A DNA stretch of 64,000 bases, taken from contig CM050656.1 in NCBI GenBank assembly GCA_027574665.1, forward strand, positions 7,577,501-7,641,500, in the 5' to 3' direction. The notes beneath the pieces were generated by a model. The model was not told the DNA's origin, did not search any database, and was given only the letters and a program-made list of their open reading frames with translations. Shown here piece by piece: positions 15,001-24,500 of this stretch (the first letter of the stretch is position 1; each line of letters opens with the position of its first letter). Source of the stretch: Rhynochetos jubatus. Its lineage: Eukaryota > Chordata > Aves > Eurypygiformes > Rhynochetidae. Both the position numbers and the translations under genes were made by a program.

Positions 15001-15008
15001 TCACTTAC

Positions 15009-15032
15009 CATTTTCAAGCCATTCCACTCCAT
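15009..15032 (-). CDS. ELAVL4: ELAVL4 (HuD) alternative first coding exon, MEWNGLKM
   Basis: Read on the minus strand, the eight codons ATG GAG TGG AAT GGC TTG AAA ATG give MEWNGLKM and are followed at once by GTAAGT, a consensus donor. I recall a mammalian HuD isoform starting MEWNGLKMIISTMEPQ. The break after the second methionine at phase 0 would join exactly to an exon 2 beginning IISTMEPQ. ELAVL4 is a neuronal RNA-binding protein with three RRMs. It stabilises and regulates splicing and translation of mRNAs with U-rich or AU-rich elements; this leader changes only the extreme N-terminus. The rest of the protein is outside the window. The start context is moderate (C at -3, G at +4). The exon lies about 0.8 kb downstream of the MVM leader, which independently supports the gene call. 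Only the eight codons are claimed; the 5' UTR extends to higher coordinates. Confidence 0.82.
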
Positions 15033-15170
15033 CTGTGATCACAAAGATGGACCCTTACAGCCCCTCACAGAGTCAAAAGCAAAAAGAGCGTTATGTAAAA
15101 GCTGACATTCCTTCTTACAGCACTGCTGCCCAACGATGCAACAAAATCGACATATACTAGGCGCTGCAAC
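15033..15170 (-). other. ELAVL4: probable 5' UTR of the MEWNGLKM leader exon
   Basis: This minus-strand stretch lies immediately 5' of the MEWNGLKM start and 20-160 bp downstream of a TATA-like element (15189-15197). If that element is used, transcription would start near 15165. The boundary is an estimate. Alternatively this exon may be spliced from an upstream leader, in which case an acceptor should lie within the stretch. Confidence 0.4.
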
Positions 15171-15188
15171 ACATACAAGCCTCCTCCT

Positions 15189-15197
15189 CTTTTTATG
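15189..15197 (-). promoter_or_regulatory. TATA-like box for the MEWNGLKM leader
   Basis: On the minus strand the sequence is CATAAAAAG, a TATA-like core, about 160 bp upstream of the MEWNGLKM start codon. Just beyond it at 15198-15209 is AGGTCATGACAG, which is close to a zero-spaced inverted nuclear-receptor repeat with 10 of 12 positions symmetrical. Both are motif matches only. Confidence 0.35.
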
Positions 15198-15338
15198 AGG
15201 TCATGACAGGAAACTCTTTGAAATACAATATGCAGCATTTACTGAAGCTCATATAAATCACCCTCTTTTAAAATTACCATACCTATTGCGCAGTCCACCA
15301 AAAGAAAATTACCAATCTCAAGGCTTTTTTTTTTACCA

Positions 15339-15373
15339 CCCCCACCCCACTCACCCCCCCCCACCCCCCCCCC
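15339..15373 (-). promoter_or_regulatory. G-quadruplex-type G-run tract on the ELAVL4 sense strand
   Basis: The plus strand carries C runs of 5, 4, 9 and 10 nt separated by short spacers, so the ELAVL4 sense strand has four G runs that meet the usual G-quadruplex rule. A further run of eight C follows at 15425-15432. The tract lies between the two ELAVL4 leader exons and about 140-180 bp upstream of the TATA-like box of the MEWNGLKM leader. Confidence 0.7.
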
Positions 15374-15597
15374 AGGATTTTGCTCTGCATTTGTATCTCC
15401 AAAATGTCAATGTGGAAATTAACTCCCCCCCCACCACCACCACTTAAAAAAAAAGCCTCTTCCTTTTGCATTTCAGTTAGCCACATACCAGCCTTGCATT
15501 AGAAATGAGCTTTTTTCTTTATTCTGAGAGAAATCGCATTACCTTAAAATGACAAAGTACATCCTTTATTAAAGGATACGCACACATTAAATATGAA

Positions 15598-15653
15598 AGA
15601 GCGAGAGAGAGGGGGAGAGAGAAAGGGAGAGGAGGGGGAAAAAAAGGGAGAGA
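15598..15653. repeat. GA-rich low-complexity tract
   Basis: A purine-only run of imperfect GA, GGGA and GAAA units lies between the two ELAVL4 leader exons. On the sense strand of ELAVL4 it is polypyrimidine (CT-rich), so it could bind PTB-type factors if transcribed, but this is speculative. Confidence 0.85.
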
Positions 15654-15805
15654 TCATGTACAAACAAATCAGTAGCAGAAAACTAAATTCATGTGAAAAC
15701 ACAGACTGAGAATGATGCAGATTCGGGGAAAATCTGTATGTTAGCTTCTACAGCTACCTCTACATCAACCCGCTACAATCAGATTTTAAATCTACTAATA
15801 CCTAC

Positions 15806-15814
15806 CATAACCAT
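15806..15814 (-). CDS. ELAVL4: ELAVL4 (HuD) first coding exon of the MVM isoform
   Basis: On the minus strand ATG GTT ATG is followed directly by GTAGGT, a good donor. The main HuD isoform begins MVMIISTMEPQ, and this exon supplies exactly MVM, joining at phase 0 to an IISTMEPQ exon. Nine coding bases alone would be weak evidence. However, the same phase and the same ATG-donor junction recur 0.8 kb downstream in the MEWNGLKM exon, both on the same strand and in the expected gene neighbourhood. The start context is strong (A at -3, G at +4). The product is the neuronal Hu RNA-binding protein with three RRMs; all RRMs lie outside the window. No ATG occurs on the minus strand between this start and about 16094, so the leader has no upstream AUG. 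Confidence 0.78.
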
Positions 15815-15944
15815 TCTTAATGGCAAATATTGGGTCTTGAAAGGCTTCAACTCTTCTACAGATTTGCTAAGGTTTCAGGGAATTATTTTTATTATTATTT
15901 TTTAAAGATCCACAAAGCACAGTGCTAGACGTTTGTGCAGCGAG

Positions 15945-15967
15945 AATAATAATAATAATAAATAAAT
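15945..15967 (-). promoter_or_regulatory. AU-rich element in the ELAVL4 leader
   Basis: On the ELAVL4 sense strand the sequence reads AUUUAUUUAUUAUUAUUAUU, containing overlapping AUUUA pentamers. This is the class of site that Hu proteins bind. It lies 131-153 nt 5' of the MVM start codon. If the real start site is downstream of it, it would be promoter DNA rather than RNA. Confidence 0.5.
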
Positions 15968-15968
15968 C

Positions 15969-15985
15969 TTATATATATATTTTTT
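15969..15985. repeat. (TA)n tract with T run, possible alternative TATA element
   Basis: A short ttatatatatatat tract followed by a T run. Read on the minus strand it is AAAAATATATATATATAA and could act as a TATA element giving a start near 15940. That would compete with the start predicted from the CArG/CCAAT pair at 16.1 kb. Confidence 0.5.
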
Positions 15986-16093
15986 CGGTGTGGCAGGAAG
16001 CAGGTACCGCTGTCCCGGTGCGGCAGCCCCCGGCGGCGGGCGGAGCGGCGCGCAGCCCTGCTGGAACTGGCTGGCGGCGTCTCCCCTTTACAT

Positions 16094-16103
16094 CCATTTA
16101 TGG
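16094..16103. promoter_or_regulatory. CArG box / TATA-like element
   Basis: CCATTTATGG is a perfect CC(A/T)6GG serum-response-factor site. On the minus strand it reads CCATAAATGG, which also resembles a TATA box. It is correctly placed relative to the CCAAT box for ELAVL4 transcription. Confidence 0.6.
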
Positions 16104-16129
16104 GACCATCTGTCAGCGGCGGGCGGGCG

Positions 16130-16139
16130 CTGATTGGCC
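16130..16139 (-). promoter_or_regulatory. NF-Y CCAAT box
   Basis: The minus strand reads GGCCAATCAG, a full match to the NF-Y consensus, within the CpG-rich ELAVL4 promoter. Confidence 0.65.
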
Positions 16140-16164
16140 GCCGCCGCGCGGGGAGGCGTTGCGA

Positions 16165-16700
16165 CATCAGGTGCTATTGAAATTAGCCGCTGCCAGATTG
16201 ACAATGTTAATGATTTGGTGACCTCTACAACAACAGAGACCAGATTTCTGAACTGCTGCTTGTGTCTAGTAATTAAGGCCCGGTTGAAGAAACAAGACGC
16301 ATCCCTGTATTTTTTATTTTTATGTATTCCTATTTATTTTTTTTACCTCTGCCCACCCCACCGGCAGGAGCCCTGGGCCGCAGCGATGCCATACCTCGGC
16401 CATGCTTCAGTGCCTGCATCTTCTTACCTCCTGCACGCCCGGCTCCCAGGTCCGGCGTATTTTAACTACCTTATCTTTTTCGACAGTTGCTTTCCGGAGA
16501 AATGCATATTTAATGATCTGCCTCTAGGCTTAAAGGCACAACAAAAGCACTTCGACATGCATTTAAAGCTGCATTTATTTTCAGGTACTATTGATTTTAA
16601 TAATCAACCCATCTCTCCTTTCCTTGGCCCGGAGAGATTTTTTTTTTTTTGAAAATATGTATTTTTATAAGTGGGTTTGATATTTCTGCCACTTGACGCT
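16165..16700. promoter_or_regulatory. putative conserved upstream regulatory block of ELAVL4
   Basis: Upstream of the core promoter the sequence is unusually motif-dense. It has a POU3F2-type GCAT-N3-TAAT site (16504-16514), two more ATGCAT/GCATTTA elements near 16556-16575, and several ATTA homeodomain cores (16208-16214, 16271-16276, 16596-16604). The long frame at 16134-16652 is not convincing as a gene. The enhancer interpretation rests on motif content alone. Confidence 0.4.
16168..16173. promoter_or_regulatory. E-box CAGGTG
   Basis: CAGGTG (CACCTG on the other strand) is the core site of proneural bHLH and ZEB/SNAI-type factors. It lies about 100 bp upstream of the estimated ELAVL4 start. 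I recall reports of Neurogenin2 acting on HuD promoters through E-boxes; whether this one is the equivalent is not shown here. Confidence 0.4.
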
Positions 16701-18458
16701 GTTTAAGGCACAGCAGACTCCTATTTATCAGAGCACTCCCCCTGAACAACTGTAGTATTTCAGAATTATTTCACCACCTCGCTTTATTCTTCTTCAGCGC
16801 TACAGGAAATAAAAGGACAGCGAACTTTGGGCATTTAAAAGATTTTTTTTTTCTCCCCCAGCCTTAGAGGGAACATGCTTAACTTAACAATGCACACTCA
16901 TTAATCCGCCGCTTGCTGCCACTGACAAACTAACAAAACTTCACTTCCAAACAGCAATATTTTACCCTCGCCCAACCACAGCAAGTTTATTAAAATTCTC
17001 CCAAGTCATGAAGCATTCATTTCTTTCTTTTACTTGCAGTTCTTTTCCTAAAGCACGTTTTGGCCAAGGTAACAGGACATGGCATCCTGTAATTGCCACT
17101 AACCTTGAATTTACATTCATCTCAACTAAAGCGACCGAGTATTACTCGGTTAACATACATGGGAATCATTTAATTTTACCATTCACACATCCATTTCAGC
17201 AGCCAAATGTTGTTTTAAGAAATTCATTATCATCGCAAGTGATTTTAAAAGAAAGAGCTGAAAACGGAAAAGCTAGGATGGGCCATGCTATAAGCTCACT
17301 TAGCTCTTTCCAACAGAAAGCAAGCCTGGCTACACATCACCAAAATAATTTTCAAAAATATGTAACCAGATAATCATTGTTCTAGAAGAATTATTTTTAA
17401 AATTAAGTATTAATATGCCCTCCAAACTGCTAAGCTGACATTCTGTATGTTAAATTTCTTTAAACCACAGGCATGCTAACATACACTAAATACACCAATA
17501 AAACATACGAAACATAGTAAGCTTATAAAATCTAGCTACAAACAGACCAAGCAAAGCAAAAAAAAAAAATCACATTTAAAAGACAGAACACAGTATTTGT
17601 GGAATGAGCACTGAATTCAATTAAAACATGAACAATGTAAAAGGCTGCAGAGGATTTCTCTCACCACGCATCTTTTTGAGCACATTTGTAGCTTGGTAAA
17701 AACTACTAAAGATTGAACTAGCTCATAAGATAGATTTCCTAACTCAAATATTTAAGTGACCTATTAGACTGAACACACAGGCATCAAAATGCTACAGAGC
17801 TAGTATATTACCATACATTCTTGTGCAAATATACATCGAATATTAAAGTTAGATTTGTAATGCAAATTTTTACTTAAGGTCTCTTCAGGGGTTAATAACA
17901 CCAAAGAAGGCATTCAGAAATTATTTAAGTCTTTTCAACTTCAGCCTACTTTGTTACTATAAATTCGTTATGCATATCAAAAGATTCAGCCATTTTTCTG
18001 AAACAATGATTGCACGCTGCTCCTCTACAAAAATTAGCCATCTTATCCATCTATAAATCCAGGTACTCTGCACACTGACCACTTTTCCCAAAAAGCACCC
18101 CACACATGCAGTCTTTCCGAGGAACACTAAAACAAACGCTCAAACGTCCTCAGAGGCCTCTCTCTGTAAAGACAAAGGCAGAATCCTATTGTTGAAAAAG
18201 TCAACCTTATTCTCGTGTTTCCAATAGTACCATTTATCTTTCAGGGTAAGGGACTGACCACCGCATCACGGTTGTGACATTTGTAAAGCATCAGATTCTC
18301 AATACAGTCTCTCCAGCATCAGCCAGCAAGCCCCTGAGCAAAGCATATTTTTAATGCAATCTTCCATCCCCACAAAAAGAAACTTGTCTTAAACAGCTAA
18401 TCCAATATCAAAATGAAATCACAGGGTTGTTTCCCAGCCCCCCCCTCCCTCTCCTTAC

Positions 18459-18518
18459 CATAAATGAGCAGTTTCTTGACTCATTAATGACAGTTTCCCT
18501 TAAAAGAAGTGATCTCAT
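18459..18518 (-). other. candidate additional minus-strand leader exon ending in ATG|GTAAGG
   Basis: On the minus strand an open stretch beginning with an ATG ends in ATG followed by GTAAGG, the same phase-0 ATG-donor junction seen in both supported ELAVL4 leader exons. The open stretch would encode about 20 residues (starting MRSLLL, ending NCSFM), which I do not recognise. One such junction could easily arise by chance in 20 kb, so this is a weak candidate. Confidence 0.22.
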
Positions 18519-21500
18519 ATCACTGAGCCCCTCTCCACCACGCATACATCCCAAAGGTTGCGGGTATCTTAGCATCAGTAGCCGCTAGCAAGCTCTCTCA
18601 TACAGAGCCCAGATGGACTATACCAGAAGCCAATTCAGCGTTAATAACTACCTACTCTGTGCAGTTTAGAAGCCTTACGTGGCATAATGTCCTAGGCAAC
18701 AGCAGCCGATTGAAACCGCAAATAAAAGACAACCCAATTCTCCAAAAGCATCAAAAGGAAAAATAGATAGAAGAATGATTGTTTTTAAAAAAAAAAATCT
18801 TACTTTCATAAGATTAAACTGAATCCTTCACAAACATATCAAAAAGGAGAAAAAACAGATGCTGCCCAGAAAAAGTGACAAAATATTACCTCATTATTTA
18901 ACAAAGCAGCATTAAGCGTCCTGCTGATTTCAAACATCTTGCCACAGATTTTGGTTAAGAGAAACAGAAAGAATCCTTTGCAAGCCCTCTGTCTGCAAAG
19001 GGTTCTTCAATTTTCTTGCGCACAACAGAATAGTCAATATGTTATTTCCCTAGAGTTCGCACATTAAAACATCTAGTCAGTGAGCTGAATTTTCCCCTTA
19101 TCACACTGTAGACTCCTGTTATATGTACTGCTCTCTTTGCAAGATTAGCCTGCCCCAAACATGGCTGTTGTTTAAACTATTCTTTAAAGTAACAGTTCAC
19201 TCCACAGCCACCAGGTGGGCAGTGTACACAGATCCAAGTAACCATCTTAAAGATTTTCCTTGGAATAGCTGCTGGTTGTGATATACAGCCTAAATCCCCC
19301 CTACACTCACCAAGCAGCAGGAAAAAAAAATATTTTGCACTATTTCATGCCCTTTCTTCTCCTGAAGCAAGCCCACACATAAAAACCCTAGCATCCCTTA
19401 ACTTTTACCCTCAAATTTTTTTTAAAGGGACCTTGAGATTTATCCAGGGGCATTTCATTCAGCAAAAAATGACCTAAATGATTAAATCCAATCAGTTCTG
19501 AGAAGAAAGTGTAATGAAAAGGGAAAGCACACCCACAGGAAGGGTCTGTAGTGCAGGAGAAACAAAATCAGCACTAAGTTAAGCACAACGGTGTTTCACA
19601 GAAACACAAAATTCAACATGCAAATAAGTCACTTGGGTCCAGTTTGTTGCAAAATATGAACTATACCGTGAAGCAAATTTGAAGACAACTTGGTAAGATA
19701 GTGTCATGATATATTTCAGCTTAATTCATTTACAAAACCACTGTTGCACACATCAAATCACAAGACAAACATGGAAAGGATTCAGTTTTCAACAGCACCC
19801 AGGTCTCCCAAGTTACCAAACTATCCCCATTCTTACATGTCTGCAAGCTATTTAAGGCTTAGGTGTTTTTTTTTTTTAAAAACTTAAGGTCAAATACCTC
19901 AAGGAATACTTCCATTACTATAAAAAAATATGAATTCACTCAGTGCTCTACAGCAACACCCAGAGGCTTGAATGAGACTGGGATCTTGTGTTAGGTGCTG
20001 TACAAACACATTGGAAAAGTCATTTCATACCAAAGGGTTTACAAACAGCCTTTAGGAGACTGAGGCACAAGACATGGGTGTGAGAATGAACAACAAACAA
20101 AGAGTATCACAAGATGCCTTTAACAGCTGGGATGAATCACTGGAGAATTAAGGCATCTCTAGCAGCTACCTGGGCTAAAGCAGAACCCAAAAGGTTATTT
20201 ACTGAGGTTACAGAACAAATGGCATTATATGGACAAAGGCTTCTTCAGATTTCTCACCTACAAAGTACCATCACCTAATTCTTTCATTTATAGAAATCCT
20301 TGCTGAGCAAGTATATGCAGAGTAGTGATTTTCTTTGTTGGCCTTTAACTAATATTAAAGTGATGCAGTAATGACTTAACCTTCTTGAATATGTATTGAG
20401 TTTCAAGTCATCCCTTTTTATATGAGGAGAAAGGTTATTTGCATCGATTTCTGTTTGCATGAAATAAGCTTATTTTCTCATTCACCATATGCCTTGAACA
20501 CTAATTAAAAGTGTCACTTTCTTCTAATGTAAGAAAGTAATCGTTTAGTAAATAAGTATACTTGGCTTTTTGGTCTTTGTGATAATCTATTTAAGGACCT
20601 ATTTTCCAGGTAACTTCAGTGCCTTGATTAACACACTCCTCTGATTTGAAGTGTTTTACAAATGTATTGTATTAATTCGGAAAAAAGTATGTAGAAGTGC
20701 ATCTTTAAGGACCCACACTCCTCTTACCCCGAGGCAAATCCATCCAATCAATAAGGAGCCATTCACATGCCACCATCTGCCAAGCTGTAGAGCAATGTGG
20801 CTGGAACAGACCTCTCATAAAGCAGCAGCGGTCTCATTTTCAGTCTATTAGGGAAGCACCAGAGCTCTCAGTGTGCAAGGACACAAAACTCCCAACTCAG
20901 ACCCTCACACACCAGTTCCTCTGTGCACTGCTGCAGAACTCCTGTGATTTTTGCTGCTTGAGTTTTCACGCTAATCATCAAAGCAAGAGGGAGGAGAAAA
21001 TGATCAGTAACAGCCCTATTTCACTGCAGTACAAAATAAAGAACTCCGCTTAATTCTATCCTAATATGATTACAGCAAACCATTTAAACACTGCTGCCTG
21101 TGAACTACAACCTGGCATTTTCCATCACCTCATTTTCCACTCTTGCAGAGGACTAAACATTTACGCCTGGAACTGTGGTCTTCTTTTCCACGACATTCCT
21201 ATATTTAATCCTGATCAAAGAATATGTTGTTGTTTGACAAACAGGAGGGTGCAGGTGGACAAGGAACAAAGGAGATGCATGCGGAAAGAGAGACGGATTT
21301 GAACTACAAAATGATTTAATAGAAGACAGTGGGCTGGGAAAGGACATTACACCATGCAAGCACTAGGGTTTGCCCTATGCAGTAAATCAGGAACCTCTGC
21401 AGAAACAGTCTCCAGCTCAAGATATCACATCAACACTGTCTTTAACAACACTGAGCTCACACAGCCTTTTCATCAGCAGATCTTGTAGTAATTTCAAATA

Positions 21501-24500
21501 TACTCTGCCACCTATACCCCTGGCAAACTCACTGCATGACTTATTTTCAGTAAGAGCAATAGAAGAGAAAGGAAACATGAAGGGGTGCAAACTGCTCACG
21601 AACATACACAGAGAGAACTAATGAACAGTTTCAAAACCATTCATGAAACAACAGAACATGTGAAAAGCTAAACATGCAATTTGGTGATGCCAAAAGTCAC
21701 CACCTCAGGTGGAAAAGCCAAATCATTCATGGTACCTAACCAGAAGTCAGACTTCAGACAAGAGGATTGAAACAAAAGTAATTAGTCCAGTTAAGCAGAC
21801 TGCCCTTCTCTGAACATGTGTGCAGGAGATGGGATAGACCAGGGGATAAAGGGAAAAGCAATGGCTAAACAGGTTATTTATACACTAAGGTGCTTTCCAC
21901 TGTTACTTGAACAGCTTACAATCACATCTCTATACAAACAACCACATAGTTTGTTTAGATACTGAATAGTTTAAAATACAACCAGCAAAACAAAATCCTA
22001 CCTACAGCTCTGTAGAAGTCAAGCAGGAGTAGGTGATCAAGACTGTAACACTGCATGACACTGAAAGTGTTTTTCAGGCTGCTCTTTAAGGTTACTAAAT
22101 TCATATGTTTGAAGAAAAGACGACACATTTTGTAGTGAAACACTGAAAATTTGAAAGAAATGATAATCGAACACTACTCAAAAAAGAAAAGGCTTAAATA
22201 CCATACAATTTGAAGAAACTGTAGGTGAAAGATGACTGACATGGTTTGGAGCTTTTTATTAGTTTGTTTTATTTGACCATCCTCTCAGGAACACAGGAAT
22301 CTGTCTCTGCCTCCTCTTCTACCTCTGCTGTGGACCCCACTGACAAGCTGCACAAGCTCTGCTGCTGATGCAATGTACTATGTGGTGCACTGAGCTTCCT
22401 CCTGATGCTGGGGAGATGAAACATGCCACTGATCTACCTGGAAAAATTATCACCTTTTTGATCTGTGCCCTGTAAGGGAGGGGAAAAAAAAAATAATAAA
22501 ATCAAACTACCAGAGATCCAGCATGAAAAGACTAGATGCAAAACCAGACAAAACCCCCTCCTATATACTTGCAACCCCAAATGAGGAATTTAGATACACA
22601 AAGCTTAGGCAAGTAGTCAGTTCCCACAGAAATCACTCTTCAGCTGGTTTTGCACAAATGCTATTTAACACTGCTTGCCCACTTTTTCATGCCTTACGAG
22701 ATGCGTAATTTGGATGCTGCATAGCTGCTCTAAGTATCACACACCAATTTTCCTAAGATGTGTGTATTTGCAAATCCCACTGTGGATACTTATGTTTGAA
22801 CGCTGGGAGACCGGAACAAAACTCTTCAGGGCACACCAGAGCACAGAGGTAACAAAACGAATAGATGTAAATAGCTCTGACTGCAAGAGAGGTCTTAGGG
22901 GTAGGAACCACATCCTCATTTTCAAAACTGAAAGCTGGGCATTCACACAGATACAGGGATGGATGTGTGCCACTGAGTAACCTCAGCAAAGAATTCTTGT
23001 GAATGTCAGGGTACAGGCCAACCAGGGAGGAGGGCAGGCATCTCTGCTACAATGTAAGAAGGGTTTGGAAAAGGTGATTCAGCATTTCCCAGTGTGTCTG
23101 AAGGCCAGCAATGTCCTTGGCTCCATGCTCCTCTCCCAGCTCTTGAATAATGCTTTCCAAAACAGCATCCACACGGTCACACAGTACATCTTGCCTGGCC
23201 AAATTTCAACACATTTTAGAAGAACCCAGTCCATGCTGCCAGACTGAAAAGCAAGTGGCAGCATATATGTTAGGCTAATATGTTAATACAGCAATAAGGT
23301 TTCAGCAATTCTTTTCCCTCTTCCCAGTTATTTTACTTTTGGCTCAGGAATATACATTTCCATACTTTCAGTCCCCTGATTTTGGTGGGTTTTTTTTGTT
23401 TTTACCTTTTAAATTTAAAGACATTAATACTTGTATTCAATAGACATCCTAAATTCTACAGCTTGCTTTGTTATCACTACAAGCAGAATTCAACCCTACC
23501 TACAGGGAGAGTTAAAACATTTCTACATTGCTGTCAGTTTTGTATAATACAGTTAGCAAAGTTTCAACTGAGCACAAATGAAGACATTTTCAAAGATTTA
23601 TGACTGCATTTTTAAAATGTATTTACTTGTAAATAATGAAAGGACCTAGACACAGAAGAAGTCTAGACTTACCAAGGAGATTTACATGAGTTCAGCCATT
23701 TTTAATGCGCCTATGTATGAGCACAAAAACCCTCATAAAAATGTGAGCAGGGTCTTTCAACCAGCATAGCCTAATTTTAGAAAAGTTGATGGATTTGCTT
23801 TAAACCAATCTGTAATAGCGTGCTATATACCTTGCACTCAGGCCAAATGATATCAATAACAAGAACAAAGATAAAAACCTGAAAGGGGGATTAATGTGCT
23901 GATGTTTCCAAGCTTTGAGACAGCAATCATAAAGAGATCTGGGGAAGAGTGTGAGGTGGCTGGATCAGAAAAGAGATACAGCAGGAATCAAAGGAGACCG
24001 ACAAGCAGTGTGCAAAAGGGTTACATCTCCTGCAACTTGCAATTACACAGAAAGGATGCAGACCCAGGGAAGATACAAAAGAGAATAAAGACAATAAAAA
24101 GTGTCAAGAGCTATTAATTGTCCCAATTACTTCTCATTAAAACAGATGGCACTTACACAGATTTTAGTAACAGTAGGCAGAATGTAAATAAGTATTACAA
24201 TTTCATCTGTCAAAAAACTCAATCACATCTGGGTCAACCCTATCATGCAACTTATCACCAAGCCCAGGATGCTTAAGAGGAGAAAAGAAAGTTTAAAATG
24301 GCTTAAACTAAGCAAGTGAAGCTTGCCTCATGCTCCAAAGCTTACACTCCTATTTGCAGGTCTCAGGACTTGTGGATGGGAAGCTTCTCACGTCAATTTT
24401 ACTCAGCTCATTGAAAAATAAGGGTTAAATAAGCTGCCCCAATAGGGTACCCCAGAACTCAGGGATCACCATCTCCCTCATGAACATGGCTCATAACTCT

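Larger units (their letters stand above)
1..15008 (-). other. ELAVL4: ELAVL4 intron 1, 5' portion
   Basis: This is the stretch downstream, on the minus strand, of the two ELAVL4 leader exons. No translated frame on either strand contains the expected second-exon sequence (IISTMEPQ... followed by the first RRM with NLIVNYLPQ), so exon 2 must lie beyond position 1. The sequence is AT-rich, CpG-poor and broken by stops in all frames, as expected for a long vertebrate intron. I see no RNA gene, no retrotransposon tail and no recognisable pseudogene. It holds a few small hairpins and homopolymer runs, listed separately. The last kilobase (about 13.98-15.0 kb) is richer in CpG than the rest and is described on its own. 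Confidence 0.7.
15815..16065 (-). other. ELAVL4: 5' UTR of the MVM leader exon (start estimated)
   Basis: About 250 nt 5' of the MVM start on the minus strand and free of upstream ATG. The proximal half is AU-rich and carries a UUAUU-type element (15945-15967). The distal half is GC-rich. The upper boundary is placed about 30 bp downstream of the CArG/TATA-like box at 16094-16103 and is only an estimate. Confidence 0.5.
15990..16165 (-). promoter_or_regulatory. ELAVL4: ELAVL4 CpG-rich core promoter
   Basis: A short GC-rich, CpG-dense block directly 5' of the MVM leader. In minus-strand order it holds an E-box (16168-16173, just outside), an NF-Y CCAAT box (16130-16139), a CArG/TATA-like box (16094-16103), then GC-rich sequence. 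The spacing of about 35 bp between CCAAT and the TATA-like box fits a minus-strand promoter with a start near 16065. HuD is known as a neuron-specific gene; nothing here by itself proves tissue specificity. Confidence 0.65.
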
